Shown here: positions 44,724 to 52,303 of the stretch, in pieces
Layout: the number at the start of each line of letters is the position of its first letter
Numbering within the stretch: position 1 is the first letter of the stretch
Assembly: GCF_029024105.1 (NCBI RefSeq)
Contig: NZ_CP118963.1
Span: forward strand, 1,736,001-1,800,000
DNA from: Acinetobacter lwoffii
GTDB taxonomy: Bacteria > Pseudomonadota > Gammaproteobacteria > Pseudomonadales > Moraxellaceae
DNA length: 64,000 bases
Direction: 5' to 3'
The notes under the pieces: generated by a model
The model's database searches: none
What the model was told of the DNA's origin: nothing
The model's input: the letters and a program-made list of their open reading frames with translations, nothing else
Made by a program: the position numbers and the translations under genes

Positions 44724-44951
44724 ATGTCGCTCCTTACATCCAAATCCCTGAAATTTGAATGCCATCATTGCGATAAAATTTATCTCCAGCACTATAAAGA
44801 GCAACAGCATCGTTATCCGCACTGTCCAGACTGCCAACAGTCCGGTTTATTGCTTGGACTGGCCGAAGCAGGTGACCTGCTCCGACATCCGATTGAATTT
44901 GCATCCTCTTATGTCAAGCAGACATTGCATAAGCTAGGCAAATCACACTAG
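44724..44951 (+). CDS. Small zinc-ribbon-like hypothetical protein
   Basis: A 75-residue protein with two CxxC knuckles, C-HH-C (FECHHCDKIYL) and C-PD-C (PHCPDCQQSG), about 18 residues apart, as in zinc ribbons. A helical tail follows (LLGLAEAGDLLRHPIEFASSYVKQTLHKL). GAGG lies 6 bases upstream of the ATG. Its last 38 bases overlap the convergent DMT transporter gene. Function unknown. Confidence 0.72.
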   Translation: MSLLTSKSLKFECHHCDKIYLQHYKEQQHRYPHCPDCQQSGLLLGLAEAGDLLRHPIEFASSYVKQTLHKLGKSH

Positions 44952-45768
44952 TCAAGCCTAGCAGTAATCCTAAAGTACTTGCAGGTTTGAGCCGTTCTTT
45001 AAAGAATACCAGACCTGCTATCACACCAAATACCACCACCAGAATATTCATGCCAGCAAAGACGATCGCAGGTGAATCCTTAAGCAGCATATGGGCTTTG
45101 ACATAGAAAGCAATATTGGCAAAATTCAGGAAACCCAATAACAGACCAGCGCCGATATTCTGCATCGAGCCCAAGCTTTTATATTTGATTAACAGATAGC
45201 CCATCGAAATGATCAGGGCACAAACAAACATTAGATTCAGCGCCACCGCGAATTGGAGGCCCAGACTGGTTGTATATTTCAACAATACATCAATCAGTGC
45301 ATAACCGACCCAGACCAAGCCCAGATACAACATTCCCTGACTGCTCTGTCCTGTACTTTGTCGATGTGAAAACAGGATGCACAGCACTGCTCCAATACCT
45401 AAAGCGATCCCAAGTATTTTCAGCTGATTAAACTGTTCCTGAAAAATGAAATAGGCTGCAGCCAGTGACAAAACTACAGAAAGTCGCTGGGCAATTTCGG
45501 TTTTTAAAATTCCAGCCGTTTGCAAAGCCTTGGCCAAAAACAGAAATACGCTCGGAAGCAAAATACCCAGAGCCAGAATAAGCAACCAAGGCGTCTGAGA
45601 CATTGAAATATGCTGAATATCAGGCTTAAACCAGAAAAAACACAAGAGACTAGCTGTCATATAGTTCCAGCTAATCATGTGTATCGGACTCAAGCCCTTA
45701 TTTTTGGCGACTTTTAATAATATTGAGACCGCAACGCTGCATAGCGCTGCTGCGAAAATCAGTTCCAT
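44914..45768 (-). CDS. DMT superfamily (EamA-type) transporter
   Basis: A 284-residue inner-membrane protein with about ten transmembrane helices in two EamA-like repeats (SVAVSILLKVAKNKG in the first; GLLLGFLNFANIAFYVKAHMLLK and IVFAGMNILVVVFGVIAGLVFFKERLKPASTLGLLLGL in the second). The FFKERLK motif before the last helix is typical of EamA proteins. The substrate is not predictable. It is downstream of fba but separated by a terminator. Its 3' end overlaps the zinc-ribbon gene by 38 bases. Confidence 0.88.
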   Translation of the reverse strand: MELIFAAALCSVAVSILLKVAKNKGLSPIHMISWNYMTASLLCFFWFKPDIQHISMSQTPWLLILALGILLPSVFLFLAKALQTAGILKTEIAQRLSVVLSLAAAYFIFQEQFNQLKILGIALGIGAVLCILFSHRQSTGQSSQGMLYLGLVWVGYALIDVLLKYTTSLGLQFAVALNLMFVCALIISMGYLLIKYKSLGSMQNIGAGLLLGFLNFANIAFYVKAHMLLKDSPAIVFAGMNILVVVFGVIAGLVFFKERLKPASTLGLLLGLTSVICLAYAMSA

Positions 45769-45802
45769 ATGCTGCTCTTATTCTTGATATTTATGAGTCT
45801 AC

Positions 45803-45833
45803 AAAAAAGCCCACATTTGCAGTGGGCTTTTTT
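45803..45833 (-). terminator. Intrinsic terminator after fba
   Basis: The 12-bp stem AAAAAAGCCCAC / GTGGGCTTTTTT with a 7-base loop separates fba from the DMT gene. Confidence 0.85.
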
Positions 45834-45853
45834 TATAAATGATTCACTGGGAA

Positions 45854-46891
45854 TTATTTATAGTGTGACACCATTTTCTCTAAAGAGATTGGGCGAATCT
45901 TGTCTGCATTGCCTGCAGTACCAAAAGCTTCGTAACGATCGATACAGATTTGCTTCATTGCATCTACAGTTGCGCTGAAGAATTTACGTGGATCGAATTC
46001 GCTTGGTTTTTCTGCCATCATACGACGCATTGCACCGGTAGATGCTAAACGCAAGTCAGTATCGATGTTAATCTTGCGCACGCCGTGTTTGATCGCTTCA
46101 ACCAGCTGTTCAACCGGAACACCGTAAGTTTCCTTGATGTCGCCGCCATACTGGTTAATCACTGCCAACCATTCTTGTGGCACAGAGCTTGAACCGTGCA
46201 TGACAAGATGTGTGTTTGGAAGTGCTGCGTGAATTTCTTTAATGCGGTCAATCGCAAGAATATCACCTGTAGGTGGACGCGTGAACTTGTACGCACCGTG
46301 TGAAGTACCTACTGCAATTGCAAGCGCATCAACATTGGTATCAGCAACGAAGCTACGCGCTTCTTCAACTGAAGTCAGGAGTTGAGAATGATCCAGTACG
46401 CCTTCTGCGCCTACGCCATCTTCTTCACCCGCCATACCTGTTTCAAGGCTACCCAAACAACCGATTTCACCTTCAACAGATACGCCACACGCATGTGCCA
46501 TTTGAACTGTACGGCGAGTCACATCAACGTTATATTCATATGAAGTTGGTGTTTTACCGTCTTCACCCAGTGAACCGTCCATCATTACTGATGAAAAGCC
46601 TAACTGGATTGAACGTTGACAAATGTCAGGGCTGGTACCGTGGTCTTGATGCATTACCACTGGAATATGTGGCCATTCTTCAATTGCAGCCAAAATTAGG
46701 TGACGCAAGAACGGAGCGCCTGCATATTTACGCGCACCCGCAGATGCTTGTACGATAACAGGTGAATTGGTTGCATCTGCTGCAAGCATAATTGCACGCA
46801 TTTGTTCTAAGTTGTTTACGTTAAATGCTGGTACGCCGTAAGCATGTTCGCCGGCGTGATCCAAGAGCTGGCGCAATGAAATAAGAGCCAT
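45854..46891 (-). CDS. fba: Class II fructose-bisphosphate aldolase
   Basis: A 345-residue zinc-dependent aldolase that interconverts fructose-1,6-bisphosphate with DHAP and glyceraldehyde-3-phosphate. The zinc ligands are in VVMHQDHGTSPDICQRSI and GEIGCLGSLE, with GTSHGAYKF and LVMHGSSSVPQEW. The phosphate-binding NIDTDLRLASTGAMRR is present. The architecture is the long class IIB type (calvin-type aldolase) rather than E. coli FbaA. It lies downstream of pgk with a small lipoprotein gene between them. Confidence 0.96.
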   Translation of the reverse strand: MALISLRQLLDHAGEHAYGVPAFNVNNLEQMRAIMLAADATNSPVIVQASAGARKYAGAPFLRHLILAAIEEWPHIPVVMHQDHGTSPDICQRSIQLGFSSVMMDGSLGEDGKTPTSYEYNVDVTRRTVQMAHACGVSVEGEIGCLGSLETGMAGEEDGVGAEGVLDHSQLLTSVEEARSFVADTNVDALAIAVGTSHGAYKFTRPPTGDILAIDRIKEIHAALPNTHLVMHGSSSVPQEWLAVINQYGGDIKETYGVPVEQLVEAIKHGVRKINIDTDLRLASTGAMRRMMAEKPSEFDPRKFFSATVDAMKQICIDRYEAFGTAGNADKIRPISLEKMVSHYK

Positions 46892-46962
46892 AATATCCTC
46901 CCAGTGAATGCCACATATTCTACATGTTCAAAGGTTTCAATTCAGCAACAAATAACACTATT

Positions 46963-46993
46963 TAAAAAAAATCCCTGCATTTGCAGGGATTTT
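46963..46993 (-). terminator. Intrinsic terminator after the small lipoprotein gene
   Basis: The stem around ATCCCTGCA / TGCAGGGAT runs into a T tract when read on the minus strand. Confidence 0.78.
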
Positions 46994-47010
46994 GTGTCAC
47001 ATCAACCGGA

Positions 47011-47289
47011 TTAAGGTGCTACAGGCTCTGAAGTCGCAGCAACTGACTCGTCTGCAGTTGCTTCATCGGCTGGTGCATTGGCAACTTCAGCCGGGATATC
47101 GGTATTTTTTTCGTCTAGAATTGGCTGATCAATGGCATCAATGGCAGCTTGCTGTTCTGGAGTCACCGCCTGATCCGCCACTGCTGCCGAGCTTTCTGCT
47201 TCAGCTTCTGGTGTGCTTTCCTGTTTTGCACATGCAGTCAGTGCCAGAGAAGCTGCTAATAATACTGCGATAGTTAACTGTTTCTTCAT
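47011..47289 (-). CDS. Small acidic lipoprotein
   Basis: A 92-residue predicted lipoprotein. The signal peptide MKKQLTIAVLLAASLALTAC ends in a lipobox (LTAC; Cys at residue 20). The mature part is rich in Ala, Glu, Asp and Pro, and likely disordered (ESTPEAEAESSAAVADQAV ... PADEATADESVAATSEPVAP). The ATG at 47289 is preferred over the GTG one codon upstream. It lies between pgk and fba with its own terminator. Function unknown. Confidence 0.85.
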   Translation of the reverse strand: MKKQLTIAVLLAASLALTACAKQESTPEAEAESSAAVADQAVTPEQQAAIDAIDQPILDEKNTDIPAEVANAPADEATADESVAATSEPVAP

Positions 47290-47400
47290 CACGTATTCTC
47301 GTCATTTGGTGATTTAATTACTGCATCTTATGACAGATTTATTGCATTTTAATGACGAAGCCATGAAGGGTAAGTTTTCACTGTCAAAAAAATGACATAA

Positions 47401-47427
47401 AAAAAGCTGGCACTGGGCCAGCTTTTT
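47401..47427 (-). terminator. Intrinsic terminator after pgk
   Basis: The 11-bp stem AAAAAGCTGGC / GCCAGCTTTTT has a 5-base loop, with a T tract on the minus strand. Confidence 0.82.
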
Positions 47428-47443
47428 AGCTTAGGACATGCAA

Positions 47444-48631
47444 TTAAGCACGTTCTAATAGTACCGCAACTGCAGGAAGAGTTTTACCTTCAACGAATTC
47501 AAGGAATGCACCGCCACCCGTCGAGATATAACCAATTTTGTCAGCCACTTCATATTTATCAATCGCAGCAAGTGTGTCCCCACCACCCGCGATCGAGAAA
47601 CCTTCCGATTCAGCAATTGCTAAAGATAAAGTTTTAGTCCCTTCACCGAATTGATCGACTTCAAATACGCCAACCGGGCCATTCCAAAGAATGGTTTTAG
47701 AGGTTTTCAGAATTTCTGCAAATGCTTTCGCAGTTTCCGGACCTACATCCAGAATCATGTCGTTGTCAGCAACATCGGCAACGTTTTTCACCGTTGCTTT
47801 CGCAGCAGCCAATGAACCCAGGAAATCCTCAAAGTTGATTTCAGAGGCATCTGCAACCACAACGTCAGTAGGAAGTGGCACTGATACTTTTGCAGCAATG
47901 GCTTTTGCTGTATCGATCAGGTCTTTTTCACACAGTGATTTACCAACGTTATAGCCTGCTGCAGCAAGGAAAGTATTGGCAATACCACCACCCACGATCA
48001 ATTGATCACAGATATCAGAAAGTGAGGTTAAAACATCCAGCTTGGTAGAGACTTTAGAACCCGCAACAATCGCCACCATTGGCTTTTCTGGCGTTTGCAG
48101 TGCACGGCCAAGTGCATCCAGTTCAGCTGCCAGTAAAGGACCTGCTGCTGCAACTTTCGCTAAACGCGCTACGCCTTCAGTAGATGCTTCTGCACGGTGC
48201 GCTGTACCAAAGGCATCCATTACAAATACGTCGCAAAGTGCTGCATATTTTGCTGCAAGTTCAGGATTGTTTTTCTTCTCGCCGACGTTAAAACGGCAGT
48301 TTTCAAGCAGAACCACCTGACCTGGCTGAACATCAACGCCATCTAAATAGTCAGTGAACAGTTTCACTTCTTGGCCCAAAGCTTCAGTCAAGTAAGCCGC
48401 TACAGGAGCAAGTGACTGTTCAGCCTTAGGCTCACCTTCAACCGGACGACCCAGATGAGAATACACCATGACTGCAGCGCCTTTTTCTAATGCTGCTTTA
48501 ATCGTTGGCAATGCTGCACGAAGACGCGCATCGCTGGTGATCACACCATTTTTAACAGGAACGTTTAAATCTTCACGGATCAGAACACGTTTACCTGCTA
48601 AATCGAGGTCAGTCATACGCTGAAAGTTCAT
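47444..48631 (-). CDS. pgk: Phosphoglycerate kinase
   Basis: A 395-residue glycolytic enzyme that transfers phosphate from 1,3-bisphosphoglycerate to ADP. The N-terminal substrate site is VLIREDLNVPVKNG, followed by VYSHLGRPVEGE and MDAFGTAHRAEAS. The nucleotide site has VAGSKVSTKLDVL, WNGPVGVFEVDQF and the C-terminal GGGDTLAAIDKYEVADKIGYISTGGGAFLEF. The length is typical of bacterial Pgk. It is transcribed toward the lipoprotein and fba. Confidence 0.98.
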   Translation of the reverse strand: MNFQRMTDLDLAGKRVLIREDLNVPVKNGVITSDARLRAALPTIKAALEKGAAVMVYSHLGRPVEGEPKAEQSLAPVAAYLTEALGQEVKLFTDYLDGVDVQPGQVVLLENCRFNVGEKKNNPELAAKYAALCDVFVMDAFGTAHRAEASTEGVARLAKVAAAGPLLAAELDALGRALQTPEKPMVAIVAGSKVSTKLDVLTSLSDICDQLIVGGGIANTFLAAAGYNVGKSLCEKDLIDTAKAIAAKVSVPLPTDVVVADASEINFEDFLGSLAAAKATVKNVADVADNDMILDVGPETAKAFAEILKTSKTILWNGPVGVFEVDQFGEGTKTLSLAIAESEGFSIAGGGDTLAAIDKYEVADKIGYISTGGGAFLEFVEGKTLPAVAVLLERA

Positions 48632-48770
48632 GTAGAGCTCACTTTATAGATATTAAAACCAGGCGATTTTAAATGATTATGCAGAAAAAGGTTAGCATCT
48701 TTTGCAGAAAACATTATGAATGCCAAAGTTTTGTTATGATAGAAAAAAGCCTCTTTTAGATTCAGTCCCT

Positions 48771-49154
48771 ATGTCGATACATCCTGATCCAAATCTTAAC
48801 CGTTTGAACGTGTTAGGTGAGCCTTTGTCCAGCTGTTGCTTCGATCCGATTACCGGTTATTTCCGCAATGGCTTTTGCCATACTGCGACCACTGATCTGG
48901 GCCAGCACACGGTTTGCGCGCAAATGACTTCAGAATTTCTGAATTTTTCTCAAAAAGTCGGTAATGACCTGATTACGCCTTTGCCTGAACTGGATTTCCC
49001 CGGCCTGCAACCTGGCGATTTCTGGTGTATCTGCGTAACGCGCTGGGTCGAAGCCTATGAAGCAGGTCAAGCACCTCCAATCAAGCTGCAAGCCTGTCAC
49101 AAAGCTGTTCTGGCTTATGTGCCGTTAAATATTCTTGAGGAATATGCTGTCTAA
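48771..49154 (+). CDS. DUF2237 family protein
   Basis: A 127-residue protein of the DUF2237 family. Its characteristic stretch is NVLGEPLSSCCFDPITGYFRNGFCHTATTDLGQHTVCAQMTSEFLNFS, followed by PGLQPGDFWCICVTRWVEAYEAGQAPPIKLQACHKAVLAYV. Several conserved cysteines and histidines suggest metal or cofactor binding; function unknown. The ATG at 48771 matches the family N-terminus; an earlier start 17 codons upstream is less likely. Its stop overlaps the yceF start (TAATG), implying translational coupling. Confidence 0.88.
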   Translation: MSIHPDPNLNRLNVLGEPLSSCCFDPITGYFRNGFCHTATTDLGQHTVCAQMTSEFLNFSQKVGNDLITPLPELDFPGLQPGDFWCICVTRWVEAYEAGQAPPIKLQACHKAVLAYVPLNILEEYAV

Positions 49155-49747
49155 TGAATTCTGTACAGATTATTTTGGCATCATCCAGTCAAACCCGCAA
49201 AGCGCTGATGGATCGTCTGCATATTGATTATATTTCCATGGTACCGGATATTGATGAATCTCCTCGCGGGGAAAATCACGCAGATGATCTGGCACAACGA
49301 CTAGCTTTCGAGAAAGCCAGATATATTGCCGAACAGAATCCTGAAGCGATTGTGATCGGCTCGGATCAGGTGGCATGGCGTGAAGGTGCACCGGATATTT
49401 TTATCGGTAAACCGTTAACGACTGAAAAAGCCATTCGCCAGCTCCAAGCTAACTCGGACAAGATTGTCTATTTCAGTACGGCGCTCAGTGTACAGCAACA
49501 ATCGACGGGTTTTGAACAAAGTCTGGTCGAACACTATAAAGTCAAGTTTCGTAAACTTTCTCAGGCCGAAATCGAGCGCTATGTCGAGATTGAACAGCCA
49601 CTGCATTGTGCTGGCAGTTTCAAATGTGAAAGCTTAGGAATTAGCCTGTTTGAAGAAATGACCGGGCAAGACCAGACCACACTGATGGGTATGCCGATGA
49701 TCAAGCTATGCAATATTCTTCGTGAATTAAAAATTTTAGTTCCTTAA
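49154..49747 (+). CDS. yceF: Maf-type 7-methyl-GTP pyrophosphatase
   Basis: A 197-residue Maf/Ham1-like house-cleaning pyrophosphatase. The N-terminal signature ILASSSQTRKALMDRLHIDY is followed by the catalytic IVIGSDQVAWREG. The segment LHCAGSFKCESLGISLFEEMTGQD is closest to the YceF subgroup, which hydrolyses m7GTP, rather than to the dTTP/UTP-specific YhdE type. The subgroup call is from motif resemblance. Confidence 0.92.
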   Translation: MNSVQIILASSSQTRKALMDRLHIDYISMVPDIDESPRGENHADDLAQRLAFEKARYIAEQNPEAIVIGSDQVAWREGAPDIFIGKPLTTEKAIRQLQANSDKIVYFSTALSVQQQSTGFEQSLVEHYKVKFRKLSQAEIERYVEIEQPLHCAGSFKCESLGISLFEEMTGQDQTTLMGMPMIKLCNILRELKILVP

Positions 49748-49776
49748 TCTCTCTCTTTAAATTCAGGCTGTAATCT

Positions 49777-50946
49777 ATGTCTCAACCTTTAGACGTTTTA
49801 GGCGGCATCACCGCTGAACAATTCCTTAGCGAATACTGGCAAAAGAAACCATTACTGGTGCGTAATGCGATGCCTGAAATCGCCAGTTTGCTTGAACCCA
49901 ATGATGTGATGGAACTTGCGCTTGAAGAACATGTCACTGCCCGTCTCATCAAGCAGAAAGATCGTGATCCGAATCAATGGAGCGTGAAATCTTCACCTTT
50001 GCTCAAAGCAGATTTTCAGAAAATGCCAAAACTCTGGACACTTTTGGTTCAGGCTGTAGATCACTATTCATTTGACCTGTCGGCACTTTGGAAAAAATTC
50101 CCATTTATTCCACAATGGCGTCGCGATGACATCATGGTGTCTTATGCACCGCAAGGCGGTTCAGTCGGCAAGCATTTCGATTTCTATGATGTGTTTCTGG
50201 TACAAGGCTATGGCCATCGTCGCTGGCAGCTTGGGCAAATGTGTGATACCGAAACTCCATTTGTTCCGGGTCAACCGCTTAAATTATTGCCTGAAATAGA
50301 AGTGGACTTTGATGAAGTGCTGGCACCTGGCGACTTGCTCTATGTGCCGCCTGGTCTGGCTCATTACGGCGTGGCTGAAGATGACTGCCTGACTTATTCA
50401 TTCGGTTTCCGCATGCCAAATATCAGTGACATGATGGATCGTGTCGGGGATAAATTCTCTGAAAATGAAACGCTGCGTAACCCATTGCTGGATATCATCC
50501 GTGATCAAGTCGGTGCTATCGGTGAAGTGAGCAGCAATGAGCTGGAATATCTGAAAGAACACATCATGCAGCAACTGCATAATTCCAATGTTCTCGAAGA
50601 TGCCATCATGAGCTTGATGTCCGAACCTAAATATCCTGAAAACCTGCCTGAAGCAGAAGAAATCGGTACAGGTGATCTGGAAGAAGCACTCGATCAGGGC
50701 TATAGCCTGATGCTCGAACCTGCGTCACGCCTGCTTTATACTGAAACGGACGGCGACGTTCTGTTCTGGGCAAATGGTGAGGGTGTGTGCATCTCTGAGA
50801 CATTTACCGCAAAACTCAAACAGCTTGCAGATGGTGAAGCGCTGTTATTCAGTGAAGACTTCGCTGATGAAGAAATTCTGGAAGATGTTGCAGCATTATT
50901 GAATGAAGCCGTGTTGATGTTGGTTCCACCTGCTGACGACGAGTAA
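49777..50946 (+). CDS. roxA: Ribosomal protein uL16 3-hydroxylase (cupin/JmjC oxygenase)
   Basis: A 389-residue Fe(II)/2-oxoglutarate oxygenase of the YcfD/RoxA family that hydroxylates an arginine of ribosomal protein uL16. The N-terminal signature is FLSEYWQKKPLLVRNAMPE. The metal triad is H133-x-D135 (GGSVGKHFDFYDVF) and H196 (YVPPGLAHYGVAED). The C-terminal winged-helix-like part follows. A terminator just downstream was split by the IS4-like element. Confidence 0.93.
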   Translation: MSQPLDVLGGITAEQFLSEYWQKKPLLVRNAMPEIASLLEPNDVMELALEEHVTARLIKQKDRDPNQWSVKSSPLLKADFQKMPKLWTLLVQAVDHYSFDLSALWKKFPFIPQWRRDDIMVSYAPQGGSVGKHFDFYDVFLVQGYGHRRWQLGQMCDTETPFVPGQPLKLLPEIEVDFDEVLAPGDLLYVPPGLAHYGVAEDDCLTYSFGFRMPNISDMMDRVGDKFSENETLRNPLLDIIRDQVGAIGEVSSNELEYLKEHIMQQLHNSNVLEDAIMSLMSEPKYPENLPEAEEIGTGDLEEALDQGYSLMLEPASRLLYTETDGDVLFWANGEGVCISETFTAKLKQLADGEALLFSEDFADEEILEDVAALLNEAVLMLVPPADDE

Positions 50947-51023
50947 GCGTTTAACGACTCGTTAAGCGATAATAAAAAGAGGATCACATGATCACTGCTG
51001 TCCCATAGTTTGCTTTAAATAAA

Positions 51024-51091
51024 AAAACCTGAGTCCTAACAGTTAAAATATGAGTGCAAACAAACACTTTAACGACCAGGATTCAGGTTTT
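51024..51091 (+). promoter_or_regulatory. Hairpin covering the IS4 transposase start
   Basis: Arms 51024-51037 (AAAACCTGAGTCCT) and 51078-51091 (AGGATTCAGGTTTT) pair over 14 positions, one of them G-U. The right arm includes the AGGA ribosome binding site and the first bases of the TTG start. It should block translation of transcripts entering from outside the element. Confidence 0.65.
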
Positions 51092-52241
51092 GTCACATCA
51101 GAATACCGTATTTCATGAGCTAATTAAACCTGTTGTGCGACAGGATTTTGAACAACTTGCTAAAGTACACCATGTTGGACAGAAATTTAGAGCGGCTTCC
51201 CGGTGGGATCAGTTTATTGCCATATTGATGTCTCAATTCTCTTGTAGACAAAGTCTGAGAGATATTCAATCCAATTTGGAGTGCCAACAGGAAAAGCTAA
51301 GTCATCTCGGAGCAAAGTCTATTCCCCGAAGCACGCTGGCACGAATCAATGAGCAGCAGCCTGCTGCCTTGTATCAACAGCTATTTCACAAGTTGCTTAA
51401 ATACTATGAACACTCAAAAGTAGCTCATAAATTTCGCTTTAAGAATCCCTTGTATTCCTTGGATGCCAGTCATATTGACCTGTCGCTTTCCTTATGTGAA
51501 TGGGCCAAAGTTCACGACTCAAAAGCCAGCATGAAACTCAGCATAGGATTGAATCACAGCAATGATATTCCTGAGTTTGTTGCAGTTGAAAATGGCAAAG
51601 AAAATGACATGGTACAAGGCCGCAAATTCCAGTTTCCTGCTGGCAGCATTGTAGTTTTTGATAAAGGCTATGTCGATTACCAATGGTATGCAAATCTGAC
51701 TGCTCAAAACATTGGATTTGTCACACGTTTTAGGCCTAAATCTGTGTATCAGGTGATCCAGCAACATCCAGTGCTTGAATCCAAAGGTATTCTAAAAGAT
51801 GAAACCATTCAGCTGAATAGCGCACATGCCCTAAAAAGAAAAGCCCCAGTGTTAAGAAGAATTGAATATAGAGATCAGCAAAGTGGCAAGCACTTTAGCT
51901 TTCTCAGCAATAACTTTCATTTAGCCGCCTCCACCATTGCGGCGATTTATAAAGATCGTTGGAAAGTTGAGCTGTTCTTTAAGGCGATTAAGCAGAATCT
52001 CAAATTAAAAGCGTTTCTAGGCCGCAGCAGGAACGCAATTCAGACACAAATCTGGATTGCGATGATCGCCTATTTATTGGTGAGTTTCGCTCAACATTTA
52101 GGGAAAACAGGTTGGACAGTTCAACGTTTACTCAGAATAATTCAAGTGAATTTGTTTGAAAGAAGAACTTTAAAAGCTTTATTTTCACCCGATAAAATAC
52201 CCATAAAACAAGAGGAAGCTCAAATGAGCTTCCTCTTGTGA
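51090..52241 (+). CDS. IS4-family DDE transposase (DUF4372-type N-terminus)
   Basis: A 383-residue transposase if started at TTG 51090 (LSHQNTVFHELIKP), or up to 395 from GTG 51054. The TTG is preferred: AGGA lies 8 bases ahead and related transposases start at this HQNTVF motif. The N-terminal DUF4372-like region (KFRAASRWDQFIAILMSQFSCRQSLRDIQ) is followed by the DDE core: YSLDASHID, IVVFDKGYVDYQWY, and the Y-(2)-R-(3)-E-(6)-K-like signature YKDRWKVELFFKAIKQNLKLK. All catalytic positions are intact, so it is probably functional. Confidence 0.92.
   Translation: MSHQNTVFHELIKPVVRQDFEQLAKVHHVGQKFRAASRWDQFIAILMSQFSCRQSLRDIQSNLECQQEKLSHLGAKSIPRSTLARINEQQPAALYQQLFHKLLKYYEHSKVAHKFRFKNPLYSLDASHIDLSLSLCEWAKVHDSKASMKLSIGLNHSNDIPEFVAVENGKENDMVQGRKFQFPAGSIVVFDKGYVDYQWYANLTAQNIGFVTRFRPKSVYQVIQQHPVLESKGILKDETIQLNSAHALKRKAPVLRRIEYRDQQSGKHFSFLSNNFHLAASTIAAIYKDRWKVELFFKAIKQNLKLKAFLGRSRNAIQTQIWIAMIAYLLVSFAQHLGKTGWTVQRLLRIIQVNLFERRTLKALFSPDKIPIKQEEAQMSFLL
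52209..52238 (+). repeat. 14-bp hairpin at the 3' end of the IS4 transposase gene
   Basis: The perfect inverted repeat CAAGAGGAAGCTCA / TGAGCTTCCTCTTG has a 2-base loop and ends directly before the stop codon, inside the coding region. Confidence 0.7.
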
Positions 52242-52303
52242 AAAATTGTGGGACAGCAATGTCACATGATCCTCTTTTTATTTTCTACTAAAATTCTAGT
52301 TAC

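Larger units (their letters stand above)
50994..52261 (+). mobile_element. IS4-family insertion sequence (about 1.27 kb)
   Basis: The element is flanked by the 10-bp direct repeat TCACATGATC (50984-50993 and 52262-52271). Imperfect terminal inverted repeats are centred on TGCTGTCCCA (left TGCTGTCCCATAGTTT; right complement TGCTGTCCCACAATTT). The outermost bases of the two ends differ in length by one, so the exact edge is uncertain by one base. One intact transposase ORF is inside. Insertion was into the roxA terminator. Confidence 0.92.
50974..52279. terminator. roxA terminator interrupted by an IS element
   Basis: The two halves (arm AAAAAGAGGATC at 50974-50985; arm GATCCTCTTTTT at 52268-52279) rejoin, after removing the element and one copy of the 10-bp duplication, into a 12-bp hairpin with loop ACAT and flanking A/T runs. 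That is a bidirectional terminator for roxA (plus) and the convergent histidine-kinase gene (minus). Confidence 0.8.
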
